From: Hyphomicrobiales bacterium
GTDB lineage: Bacteria > Pseudomonadota > Alphaproteobacteria > Rhizobiales > Beijerinckiaceae
Assembly (NCBI GenBank): GCA_900466745.1
Contig: UBNE01000001.1
Span: 1-64,000 of the forward strand
DNA length: 64,000 nucleotides
Direction: 5' to 3'
The position numbers and the translations under genes are program-made. Shown piece by piece: positions 53,944-63,910 of this stretch (the first letter of the stretch is position 1; every line of letters starts with the position of its first letter). The notes under the pieces are model-generated. The model was given only the letters and a program-made list of their open reading frames with translations, was not told the origin of the DNA and did no database searches.

Positions 53944-54879
53944 ATGCTGCCTTATGTCTCTCGCCGCCTGCTGCAGGCGGTCCCGATCCTGCTGGCGGTC
54001 GCGGCGCTGATCTTCGTGCTGTTCAGCGTCATCCCCGGCAATTTCGCCACCAGCCAGATGGCCGACGGGCGCAGCAATATCGACGCCGAGACCATCGCGC
54101 GGATGAACGAGCAGTTCGGCCTCAACGACCCGCTGCCTTTGCGTTTCGCCAAATATGTCGGCGGGCTCGCCACCTTCGATCTCGGCGATTCCTTCCGCAC
54201 CCGCCAGCCGGTGACCGGGCTGATCGGCGAGCGGCTCTGGCCGAGCCTGCAGCTCGCCTTCGCCGCCATGCTCTTCGCCGTCGTCGTCGGCGTGCCGCTC
54301 GGCTTCCTGGCGGCGCTGAAGCCGGGAAGCTGGGTCGACATGCTCTCGATGGTCTTCGCCGTCTCGGGGCTGTCGCTGCCGATGTTCTGGCTGGGCCTGC
54401 TGCTGATGTACGCCTTCGCCCTGACGCTCGGCTGGTTCCCGAGCTTCGGCTATGGCGACGGCGACCCGCGCTACATCGTGCTGCCGGCGATCGCGCTCGG
54501 CGTCTCGCCGCTGGCGCTTTTGGCGCGAACGGCCCGGGCGGCGGTGCTGGAGGTGATGCATGCCGATTTCGTCCGCACGGCTCGCGCCAAGGGTGCCGGC
54601 TCCTATCGGGTGATGCGCTGGCATGTCGCGCGCAACGCGCTCGTCATCGTGCTGACCACGCTCGGGCTGCAGTTCGGCTCGGTGCTGGGCCAGGCCGTGG
54701 TGGTCGAAAAGCTGTTCGCCTGGCCGGGCCTCGGCTCGCTCCTGGTCGACAGCGTCACCTGGCGCGACATCCCGGTCGTGCAGGGCTGCATCCTGACCAT
54801 CGTCCTGTTCTTCCTCGTCGTGAACATCGCCGTCGACGTGCTCTGCGCCGTCGTCGATCCGCGCATCAAGTACAGCTAG
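53944..54879 (+). CDS. Dipeptide-type ABC transporter permease (DppB-like)
   Basis: A 311-residue inner-membrane permease with the N-terminal helix and about five further helices of DppB/OppB proteins. The EAA loop appears in TARAKGAGSYRVMRWHVARN near residue 220, and GDSFRTRQPVTGLI near 82 is typical of the family. It pairs with the DppC-like permease nine bases downstream. No strong ribosome site is seen. Confidence 0.92.
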   Translation: MLPYVSRRLLQAVPILLAVAALIFVLFSVIPGNFATSQMADGRSNIDAETIARMNEQFGLNDPLPLRFAKYVGGLATFDLGDSFRTRQPVTGLIGERLWPSLQLAFAAMLFAVVVGVPLGFLAALKPGSWVDMLSMVFAVSGLSLPMFWLGLLLMYAFALTLGWFPSFGYGDGDPRYIVLPAIALGVSPLALLARTARAAVLEVMHADFVRTARAKGAGSYRVMRWHVARNALVIVLTTLGLQFGSVLGQAVVVEKLFAWPGLGSLLVDSVTWRDIPVVQGCILTIVLFFLVVNIAVDVLCAVVDPRIKYS

Positions 54880-54888
54880 GTCGCCCGC

Positions 54889-55710
54889 ATGAAGTTCCGT
54901 GCCAATCTCTGGATCGGCGCCACCTGCTTCGCGCTCGTCGTGGCAGGCGGCGTCTTCGCCCCCTGGTTCGCCCATACCGACCCGGTGATGGACGCCAATC
55001 TGATGAATGCCGAGATCCCGCCGGGCTCGGAATTCTGGTTCGGCACCGACGCGCAGGGCCGCGACATCTACAGCCGCGTGCTCTACGGCGCCCGCATCTC
55101 GCTGACGGTCGGCATCGTCTCGCAGCTCATCAACACGGTGATCGGCGTGGCGCTCGGGCTCTCGGCCGCCTATTGGGGCGGCTGGTGGGACGATTTCGTC
55201 AACGGCCTCACCAATATGATGCTGGCGATCCCCTCGCTGATCTTCGCGCTGGCGATCATGGCGATCCTCAATCCGGGCCTGACCAGCCTGCTGATCGCGC
55301 TCGGCCTGACCAACTGGTCCTTCACCTGCCGGCTGACGCGGGCCGCCGCGCTCTCGGTCAAGCAGCTCGGCTATGTCGAGGCGGCGCGCTCGCTCGGCTA
55401 TGGCACTTTCCGCATCATGCTGACCCAGATTCTGCCCAATGTCGCCGGCCCGATCATCGTCATCGGCACGCTCGGCATGGGCGGCGCGGTGCTGGCGGAG
55501 GCTTCGCTCTCCTTCCTCGGCCTCGGCATCCGCCCGCCCTTCCCGAGCTGGGGCTCGATGCTCTCGGATGCGCGCGACCAGATCTCGACCGCGCCCTGGA
55601 TCTCGATCTTCCCGGGCCTGGCGATTTTCCTCACCGTGCTCGGCCTCAACCTGCTAGGGGACGGCCTGCGCGACATCCTCGATCCGCATTCCCAGCTCCG
55701 CAAAGCCTGA
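54889..55710 (+). CDS. Dipeptide-type ABC transporter permease (DppC-like)
   Basis: A 273-residue permease, second channel subunit. It has FWFGTDAQGRDIYSRVLYGA near residue 47, the DppC/OppC signature, and the EAA loop in VEAARSLGYGTFRIMLTQIL near 164. The family's usual next genes are two ATPases (DppD, DppF), but the following gene is an AspA-like hydrolase and then the strand changes. The ATPases must be supplied from elsewhere or are shared with another system. Confidence 0.92.
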   Translation: MKFRANLWIGATCFALVVAGGVFAPWFAHTDPVMDANLMNAEIPPGSEFWFGTDAQGRDIYSRVLYGARISLTVGIVSQLINTVIGVALGLSAAYWGGWWDDFVNGLTNMMLAIPSLIFALAIMAILNPGLTSLLIALGLTNWSFTCRLTRAAALSVKQLGYVEAARSLGYGTFRIMLTQILPNVAGPIIVIGTLGMGGAVLAEASLSFLGLGIRPPFPSWGSMLSDARDQISTAPWISIFPGLAIFLTVLGLNLLGDGLRDILDPHSQLRKA

Positions 55711-55720
55711 CCAGAGACCG

Positions 55721-56677
55721 ATGACGACCGAAGACACGCTCGATCCGCCGCTCGAAACCGTCCGCTTCCATGGGCTGAGAGCGGGGCCGAAGCTGCTTGT
55801 CTTCGGCGCCGTCCACGGCAACGAGACCTGCGGGCCGAACGCGATCGCGCGCGTGGTCGAGGATTGCCGCGCCGGGCGCGTCTCGATCCGGCGCGGCGAG
55901 GTCACCTTCCTGCCGGTCGCCAATCCCAAGGCCTATCGGCAGAACACCCGCGAGGGCGACCGCAACCTCAACCGCGACCTGCGCGTGCGGCCCCAGCCGG
56001 CCGACAACGAGGACCGGATCGGCAATCGCCTGACCGCCATCCTCGAAGAGCACGACATGCTGCTCGACGTCCATTCCTTCACGGGGGAGGGCGTGCCCTT
56101 CGTCTTCTTCGGGCCGCAGGACAATCGCGGCACGCTCGAGCCCTTCCGCCATGCCGCGGCCGAAATCGCCTTTGCCGGCTGTCTCGGGGTCGAGCTGATG
56201 ATCCATGGCTGGCTCGACATCTATGTCCGGCTGATCGCGGCGCGCGAGCGGCTGAACCTGCCGCGCCTCGCCGTCACCGAGGGCTTCGGCACCACCGAAT
56301 ACATGCGTTTCGCCGGCGGTTACGGCGTGACGCTCGAATGCGGCCGGCATGACGATCCGGCCTCCGTCGAGGTCGGCTACCGGGCGATCCGCAACGTCCT
56401 CGCCCATCTCGGCCTGACCGACGAGGCGCCGCCCGCCGCGGCGAAGCGCACCGTCGTCCATATGGACGACCTCGTCATCTGCGAGGCCGAGGGCGACCGC
56501 ATCGAGGGAACGTGGAAGACCGGGGATAGCGTCGCCAGCGGTACCCCGATCGCCCGCCGCGCCGACGGCACGGTCGTGACCATGCCGCGCGACGGCTTCA
56601 TCATTTTCCCCAACCCCAAAGCGAAGCCGGGGGAGGGCATCTGCTATCTCGGCACGCAGAGCACCCGGACGCCGTGA
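55721..56677 (+). CDS. Succinylglutamate desuccinylase / aspartoacylase family protein
   Basis: A 318-residue zinc carboxypeptidase-fold deacylase (M14, AstE/AspA). Zinc ligands are visible in FGAVHGNETCG near residue 28 and LLDVHSFTGEG near 112, and the substrate motif in GDRNLNRDLRVRP near 80. A C-terminal beta domain, with an AGDSV-like lipoyl-type stretch, follows from residue 240. It starts ten bases after the last permease gene, so it belongs to the transporter operon and probably deacylates the imported compound. Confidence 0.88.
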   Translation: MTTEDTLDPPLETVRFHGLRAGPKLLVFGAVHGNETCGPNAIARVVEDCRAGRVSIRRGEVTFLPVANPKAYRQNTREGDRNLNRDLRVRPQPADNEDRIGNRLTAILEEHDMLLDVHSFTGEGVPFVFFGPQDNRGTLEPFRHAAAEIAFAGCLGVELMIHGWLDIYVRLIAARERLNLPRLAVTEGFGTTEYMRFAGGYGVTLECGRHDDPASVEVGYRAIRNVLAHLGLTDEAPPAAAKRTVVHMDDLVICEAEGDRIEGTWKTGDSVASGTPIARRADGTVVTMPRDGFIIFPNPKAKPGEGICYLGTQSTRTP

Positions 56678-56769
56678 CGCGACGGCGCCGCGCCCATTCG
56701 ATCCCGCTTTCCGCTCCGGGCGCGCCGCCCTGTCGCGGCATCCCGGGATGAAGGCCGAAGGCGGGCGGT

Positions 56770-57963
56770 TCAGCCTTCGCTCCTGGCCTTGCTCTCGCCT
56801 TTGGCCTTGCCGTCTCGGCTCAGGTCGATCTGCTTCTGCAGCCCGAGCAGCAGGTTGAAGGAATCGACCGGCGTCAGCCCGGTCTCCTTGGTCCGGCGCC
56901 ATTGCCCCGAAGCGGTCGCCGTCAGCCCGTCGCCGAGCGCCCGCTGGTATTCGAGCCCGATGCTCTTCTGGTCGGAGCGGGCGTCGAGCCCGACATAGTC
57001 GTCGGTCTTGCGCCGCGCCACCAGGCTCACCGCGTTGCGCTCGTCGATCCTGGCGGTCAGCTTCGCCTCATGCGTGGTGACGAGGTCGATGACCGTGAAG
57101 GGCAGCGTGGTGTCCTCGACGGCGCGGTTCGAGCCGAGTTCGAGCGTGAGGGCCTTCCAGGGCAGCTTGAGCTTCGCCGTATAGAGCAGGCTGTCGACGG
57201 TATCGAACTCCTTGTCCGGGAAGGTGGCGCGGAAGGGCGACAGCGAGCCTTCCAGCGCGGCCTCGCCGATCAGGGTCGAGAAGAACAGGTTCGGTTGCAG
57301 CCGGTAATGGTCGCGGCGCAGCCCGATATAGTCCATGCCGTCGAAATAGCGCAGTTGCGAGGCGCCGAAGGAGAAGCCGATCTCGGTCTGCCCGCTCTTC
57401 CAGGCGAGGCCGGCGGTTCCCGCGAGCGTCCCGAAGTTCTGGTTGTGCGGCAGGAAATCGCCGAGATTGAAGACGTTGCGCTCGTTCAGCGCCGTGACGC
57501 GCGCCTCGGCGCTGCCGAAGAGGCGAAACGGGCCGATCCCGTGGTCGATCCGCTCGCGCCAGGCCAGGCTGCTCTTGCGGCGCGACCAGGTCTGCTCGTC
57601 GCCGGCGGTGAGGGAGGACTGGATCACCGTCGCCGCCCCGGGGCTGAGGCTGTGCCTCAGCGTCAGCGCATGGGCGCGCGAGGCGGCGAGGTTGCGCGGG
57701 TCGTATTGCGTTTCCAGCAATGTCAGGTTGAGGCCGTAGCCGTCCTCGATCGTGCCGTGAAGGTAATCCCAGCTTGCATAGAGCGCGGCGACGGGGCTGC
57801 CCTTCTCGCCCTCCACGCCTGACGGATTGCTGTCGAAGCCGCCCTTCAGCCCGACGACCGCGACCGAGCGCTCCGGGATTGGCGAAGCATTCTCGGCGCC
57901 GGACGCCGTGCGGGCGCTCGCCACAAGGACCAACGCCAGAGGAATGGAGAGAACATGCTTCAT
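56770..57963 (-). CDS. Outer-membrane beta-barrel protein
   Basis: A 397-residue exported protein with a signal peptide (MKHVLSIPLALVLVASARTA). The mature part is built of alternating amphipathic strands with frequent aromatic ends, for example AALYASWDYLHGTI, LNLTLLETQYDP and TEIGFSFGASQLRYF, so an outer-membrane barrel of about 16 strands is likely. I cannot name the substrate or a specific family. Its promoter region is AT-rich and shared with the divergent glycine-rich secreted protein gene. Confidence 0.75.
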   Translation of the reverse strand: MKHVLSIPLALVLVASARTASGAENASPIPERSVAVVGLKGGFDSNPSGVEGEKGSPVAALYASWDYLHGTIEDGYGLNLTLLETQYDPRNLAASRAHALTLRHSLSPGAATVIQSSLTAGDEQTWSRRKSSLAWRERIDHGIGPFRLFGSAEARVTALNERNVFNLGDFLPHNQNFGTLAGTAGLAWKSGQTEIGFSFGASQLRYFDGMDYIGLRRDHYRLQPNLFFSTLIGEAALEGSLSPFRATFPDKEFDTVDSLLYTAKLKLPWKALTLELGSNRAVEDTTLPFTVIDLVTTHEAKLTARIDERNAVSLVARRKTDDYVGLDARSDQKSIGLEYQRALGDGLTATASGQWRRTKETGLTPVDSFNLLLGLQKQIDLSRDGKAKGESKARSEG

Positions 57964-58108
57964 GTCGCCCTCGATGATGTGGCGACGTTAGATATCTATA
58001 CTTAATATTTGGTTTCCATATGTATGTATTCAAATAGGAGTTCAGAATAGTAAATAGATATACATGAACATTGTCTTCATAAGTATTTGTCGATTCCGGG
58101 TGGTCCTG

Positions 58109-58176
58109 CCGTTAACGGTAGCAAGTATGGTTAACCAATGGATAAGGTTGTCTTGGCGGATATATGCAACTTATAC
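58109..58176 (+). promoter_or_regulatory. Promoter of the glycine-rich protein gene with two GTTAAC palindromes
   Basis: A good sigma-70-like promoter, TTGTCT (58148-58153) with TTATAC (58171-58176) and a 17 bp spacer. Just upstream are two 10 bp palindromes, CCGTTAACGG (58109-58118) and TGGTTAACCA (58128-58137), centred 19 bp apart. TTAACCA agrees with seven of eight bases of the CtrA half-site TTAACCAT, so cell-cycle control is possible. Confidence 0.5.
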
Positions 58177-58223
58177 GATGTGTCATCGCTTCGATGCCCG
58201 GAGCGACACCAGGGGAGAGTGAG

Positions 58224-58529
58224 ATGAAATACGCGTTTGTACTCGCTGCGGTTGCGGCTTTCGCTGTGTCGCCGGCCCTGGCGGGCGGCCGTGGCGGCTC
58301 CTTGGCGGGCGGTTCCCTGCTGGGCGGCGTCCTGGCGCCGGTCACGGCGGCCGTCTCCGGCGTCCAGCTCAATGCGCTCAACAATGTCAGCGTGCTGAGC
58401 GGCAGCCCGATCGCCAACGGCAACAAGCTCGGCGTCGTCGCGCCGGTCAAGGCGATCGTCAGCAAGAACGGTCTGGTCGGCGGCCTGCTCGGCGGCCTCG
58501 GCCTGGGTCACGGCTGCGGCTGCAACTGA
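58224..58529 (+). CDS. Glycine-rich secreted protein with CxC terminus
   Basis: A 101-residue exported protein. The signal peptide (MKYAFVLAAVAAFAVSPALA) is followed by a Gly/Ser/Leu/Val-rich chain with repeated units (GGSLAGGSLLGGVL, NGLVGGLLGGLGLG) and the C-terminal end GHGCGCN. No family recognised; the composition suggests a self-associating surface or matrix protein. A strong AGGGGAGAG site precedes the ATG. It is divergent from the outer-membrane barrel gene, with a shared AT-rich control region. Confidence 0.72.
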   Translation: MKYAFVLAAVAAFAVSPALAGGRGGSLAGGSLLGGVLAPVTAAVSGVQLNALNNVSVLSGSPIANGNKLGVVAPVKAIVSKNGLVGGLLGGLGLGHGCGCN

Positions 58530-58577
58530 GTCGGGTCGGCGGAGGAGGGAGGCCCGGCCTTCCTCCTCTCGTCCCGG

Positions 58578-60566
<1,989 letters not shown>

Positions 60567-60578
60567 CAGTGCACCTTT

Positions 60579-60702
60579 GTCATTCCGGGGCTTCGCGCAG
60601 CGAAGAACCCGGAACCCACGACTGGGCGGGCGTTGAAGTCTGGAATCGGGTTCACCCAGTCGTGGGTTCCGGGTGCGGCCCGTCGGGCCGCCCCGGAATG
60701 AC
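60579..60702. repeat. Intergenic palindromic element, family D
   Basis: 124 bp dyad between the two carboxylase subunit genes. Ends read GTCATTCCGGGG and CCCCGGAATGAC, and long inner arms CCCACGACTGGGCG and CACCCAGTCGTGGG. It resembles the element at 63754 and is related to, but distinct from, family A. Confidence 0.88.
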
Positions 60703-60726
60703 GGTGGAGGTTGTCCCGCATCGCCG

Positions 60727-62304
60727 TCACATCCGGTAGACCGGCCGCTTGCCGGTGTCGCGCGGTTCGCCGGCCGCGAGCGCGAGGCACAGCCCCAGCA
60801 CGTCGCGCGTCTGCGCCGGCTCGATGATGCCGTCGTCCCAGAGCCGGGCGGTGGCGTAATAGGGGTCGCTCTGCTCCTCGAACTGGGCGCGGGTGCGCCG
60901 GTCGAGCTCGGCGATGGCCGCTTCGTCCGCCGTGCCCTTCAGCGATTGCCGGCGCAGTTCCGTCACCACGGTCGCGGCGACCTCCGGGCTCATCGTCGCG
61001 ATCCGGGCATTGGGCCAGGAGAACAGGAAGCGCGGGCGGAAGCCGCGCCCGCACATGCCGTAATTGCCGGCGCCATAGGAGCCGCCGATCAGCACGGTGT
61101 ATTTCGGCACCCGCGCATTCGAGACGGCATAGACCAGCTTGGCCGAATGCTTGGCGATGCCGCCGCGCTCGGCCTCGGTGCCGACCATGAAGCCGGTGAT
61201 GTTCTGCAGGAACAGCAGCGGAATCTGGCGCTGGTCGCAAAGCGCGATGAAATGCGCACCCTTGATCGCGCTTTCCGAGAACAGCACGCCGTTATTGGCG
61301 AGGATGCCGACCGGATAGCCGTGGATATGGGCGAAGCCGGTGACGAGCGTCGCGCCGTAATCCGGCTTGAAGGCGCTGAAGGCGCTGTCGTCGACCATGC
61401 GGGCGATCACCTCGCGCACGTCATAGGGCCGGCGCAGATCGGTCGGCACGATGTCGACCAGATCGGCCGGGTCGAGCCTCGGTGCGGCGGGCGCCTGCAG
61501 CGGCGGCGTGATCCTGCCGATCTCGCCGAGCGCGCCAACGATCTCGCGCAGCTTGGCGAGCCCTTCCATCTCGGTCAGGGCGAGATGGTCGCTGACGCCG
61601 GAGGTGAGCGTATGCATTTCCGCCCCGCCCAGCGTCTCGCCGTCGACGATCTCGTGCACCGCCGCCTTCACGATCGGCGGGCCGCCGAGATGAATGCGCC
61701 CCGTCCCCTTGACCATGATGACCTGGTCGGACAGCGCCGGGATATAGGCGCCGCCGGCCGTCGCGCCGCCGAAGACGATCGAGATCTGCGGGATGCCTGC
61801 GGCCGACATCCGGCACTGGTTGTAGAAGGAGCCGCCGAAATGGTCCCGGTCGGGGAAGACCCGGTCCTGCTCCGGCAGGAAGGCGCCGCCGCAATCGACG
61901 AGATAGAGGCAGGGCAGGCGATGCTCCTCGGCGATCTCCTGCGCCCGCAGATGCTTGCGCACCGTCTCGGCGAAGAAGGAGCCGCCTTTCACCGTGGCGT
62001 CGTTGGCGATCAGCATGCAGGCGCGGCCCTGCACGATGCCGATGCCGGTGACGATGCCCGCGCCGGGCACCTCGTTGCCGTAGAGCCCCCAGGCCGCCAG
62101 CGGCGAGAGTTCGAGGAAAGGCGTCTGCGGATCGAGCAGGAGGTCGATGCGCTCGCGCACCATGATCTTGCCGCGCGCCTCGTGCCGGGCGCGCAGCTTC
62201 TCGCCGCCGCCCTGCGCGACGAGGCCGTGGCGCTCACGCAGCGTCTCCAGCATGGCGAAGAGCGGGGGAGGGGTGGCGATCGCTGAAGAGGTTGCTTCCG
62301 ACAT
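60727..62304 (-). CDS. Acyl-CoA carboxylase carboxyltransferase (beta) subunit
   Basis: A 525-residue crotonase-fold carboxyltransferase that moves CO2 from biotin to the acyl-CoA. Family motifs include KIMVRERIDLLLDP near residue 46, GGAFLPEQDRVFPDRDHFGG near 139 and GGSYGAGNYGMCGRGF near 397. It matches the MccB/AtuC group rather than PccB. It forms an operon with the alpha subunit gene, interrupted only by a palindromic element. I could not separate methylcrotonyl-CoA from geranyl-CoA specificity by eye. Confidence 0.9.
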   Translation of the reverse strand: MSEATSSAIATPPPLFAMLETLRERHGLVAQGGGEKLRARHEARGKIMVRERIDLLLDPQTPFLELSPLAAWGLYGNEVPGAGIVTGIGIVQGRACMLIANDATVKGGSFFAETVRKHLRAQEIAEEHRLPCLYLVDCGGAFLPEQDRVFPDRDHFGGSFYNQCRMSAAGIPQISIVFGGATAGGAYIPALSDQVIMVKGTGRIHLGGPPIVKAAVHEIVDGETLGGAEMHTLTSGVSDHLALTEMEGLAKLREIVGALGEIGRITPPLQAPAAPRLDPADLVDIVPTDLRRPYDVREVIARMVDDSAFSAFKPDYGATLVTGFAHIHGYPVGILANNGVLFSESAIKGAHFIALCDQRQIPLLFLQNITGFMVGTEAERGGIAKHSAKLVYAVSNARVPKYTVLIGGSYGAGNYGMCGRGFRPRFLFSWPNARIATMSPEVAATVVTELRRQSLKGTADEAAIAELDRRTRAQFEEQSDPYYATARLWDDGIIEPAQTRDVLGLCLALAAGEPRDTGKRPVYRM

Positions 62305-62321
62305 GCCGACTCCCGCTGGTT

Positions 62322-62457
62322 GTCATCCCGGGCGAGGCCCTTGGGCCGATCTCCGATCGGCCCAAGGATGAACTTCGCGGAGACCCGGGATCCATGCCTG
62401 AACCGTTCCGGCAAGGATCCCGGATCGGCGCCGCTATCGCGGCTTGCCCGGGATGGC
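62322..62457. repeat. Intergenic palindromic element, family A with nested insert
   Basis: 136 bp dyad between the divergent carboxylase and acyl-CoA dehydrogenase genes. Beyond the usual GTCATCCCGGGC / GCCCGGGATGG ends and inner GGATCCATGCC, it holds a second perfect stem, CTTGGGCCGATC with GATCGGCCCAAG at 62340-62368. It looks like a family A element that has gained another hairpin. Confidence 0.85.
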
Positions 62458-62505
62458 CTGTTCTTCTTCTGGCAAATGACCGAGCTTGATCTCGCCGCGA
62501 CATTC

Positions 62506-62523
62506 ACCTACCTTCCGGTAGGT
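62506..62523. promoter_or_regulatory. TetR-type operator in the acyl-CoA dehydrogenase promoter
   Basis: Perfect palindrome ACCTACC-TTCC-GGTAGGT, 40 bp before the acyl-CoA dehydrogenase start. Its form is typical of TetR-family operators, and a TetR gene begins at 63911, so that protein is the likely binder. Confidence 0.7.
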
Positions 62524-62562
62524 AGTCCGATCGCGGCGCCGCGGTCAAGCAGGGAGGAAGCC

Positions 62563-63741
62563 ATGTCCGCCGTCGAGACGCTTGCAGGCGGGGGCGCGCG
62601 CCGCTCGCCCTATTTCACCGAGGAGCACGAGGCGCTGCGCGACCAGGTCCGCCGTTTCGTCGAGACCGAAATCAAGCCGCACGCCCTGCAATGGGAGGAG
62701 GACGGCTTCGTTCCGCGCGAATTGCTGCGCAAGATGGGCGCGCTCGGCTTCTTCGGCATCCGCTACCCGGCTGAATATGGCGGCTCGGAGATGGACACGC
62801 TCGCGACCGTCGTGCTGGCGGAGGAGCTCGGCCGCTCGACCTTCTCGGGCGTCGCGATCACGGCGCTGGTTCATACCGACATGGCTTCGGTCCATATCGC
62901 CAATGCCGGCTCCAAGGCGCAGAAGGACAAGTATCTCCCCGATATCATCGCCGGCGAGAAGATCGTCGCGGTCGCCGTCACCGAGCCCGATGCCGGCTCG
63001 GACGTGAAGGGCATCCGCACCACGGCGCGGCGCGAGGGCGACCATTACGTCCTCAACGGCGCCAAGATGTTCATCACCAACGGCGTCCATGCCGATCTCT
63101 ACTGCGTCGCCGCCAAGACAGATCCGCAGGGGCGCCCCTCGCAATCGGTCTCGATCTTCATCGTCGAGAAGGGCACGCCGGGTTTTTCGGTCTCGCGCGC
63201 GCTCGACAAGCATGGCTGGCGCTCCTCCGATACCGCCGAGCTGTCCTTCGTCGATTGCAAGGTGCCGGCCGAGAACCTGCTCGGGCAGGAGGGCCGCGGC
63301 TTCTACGCGATCATGAGCAATTTCCAGAACGAGCGCACCGTGATCGGCGCCATGGCGATCGGCGAGTCGCAGGCCGCGATCGACCTGACGCTGGATTATG
63401 TGAAGACGCGCAAGGCTTTCGGCGCGCCGCTCTGGGAGAAGCAGGCGATCCGTCAGCGCCTCGCGGAGCTCTCGGGCAAGGTCGAGGCCGGGCGCCAGCT
63501 CGTCTATCACGCCGCCTGGCTCGATGCGCAGGGCTTCGACGCCACCCGCGAGGTCTCGATGGTCAAGGCCTATTGCGGCGAGCTGGTCAACGAGGTGATG
63601 TATGACTGCCTGCAGTTCCATGGCGGCATGGGTTATATGCGCGAGAGCGCGATCGAGCGCATGACCCGCGACGCCCGCGTCCAGTCCATCGGCGGCGGCG
63701 CCACCGAGGTGATGCTCGAAGAGGTGGCGAAGCGGCTGTGA
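62563..63741 (+). CDS. Acyl-CoA dehydrogenase
   Basis: A 392-residue FAD enzyme of the short/branched-chain acyl-CoA dehydrogenase group. Signatures are [18 protein letters not shown] near residue 146, the FAD contact QNERTVIGAMAIGESQAA near 257 and QFHGGMGYMRESAIERMTRD near 351. Next to a methylcrotonyl-CoA-carboxylase-like pair it may be an isovaleryl-CoA or citronellyl-CoA dehydrogenase. The ATG at 62563 follows AGGGAGGAAG. It is divergent from the carboxylase genes and behind a TetR-type operator. Confidence 0.9.
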   Translation: MSAVETLAGGGARRSPYFTEEHEALRDQVRRFVETEIKPHALQWEEDGFVPRELLRKMGALGFFGIRYPAEYGGSEMDTLATVVLAEELGRSTFSGVAITALVHTDMASVHIANAGSKAQKDKYLPDIIAGEKIVAVAVTEPDAGSDVKGIRTTARREGDHYVLNGAKMFITNGVHADLYCVAAKTDPQGRPSQSVSIFIVEKGTPGFSVSRALDKHGWRSSDTAELSFVDCKVPAENLLGQEGRGFYAIMSNFQNERTVIGAMAIGESQAAIDLTLDYVKTRKAFGAPLWEKQAIRQRLAELSGKVEAGRQLVYHAAWLDAQGFDATREVSMVKAYCGELVNEVMYDCLQFHGGMGYMRESAIERMTRDARVQSIGGGATEVMLEEVAKRL

Positions 63742-63753
63742 TGACGCTCCACC

Positions 63754-63899
63754 GTCATTCCGGGGCATCGCGTAGCGATGAGCCCGGAACCCGTGCACTC
63801 GGGTTTATCCGGACGATGCGCGACGAATCCGGCGCCTCTCGTGGCATGGGCGGTGTTCATGGGTTCCGGGCTCGGGCCTTCGGCCAGCCCCGGAATGAC
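63754..63899. repeat. Intergenic palindromic element, family D
   Basis: 146 bp dyad between the acyl-CoA dehydrogenase gene and the TetR gene. Ends read GTCATTCCGGGGC and GCCCCGGAATGAC, with inner GAGCCCGGAACCC and GGGTTCCGGGCTC. Same family as the element at 60579. Confidence 0.88.
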
Positions 63900-63910
63900 G
63901 GGGGCGGACA

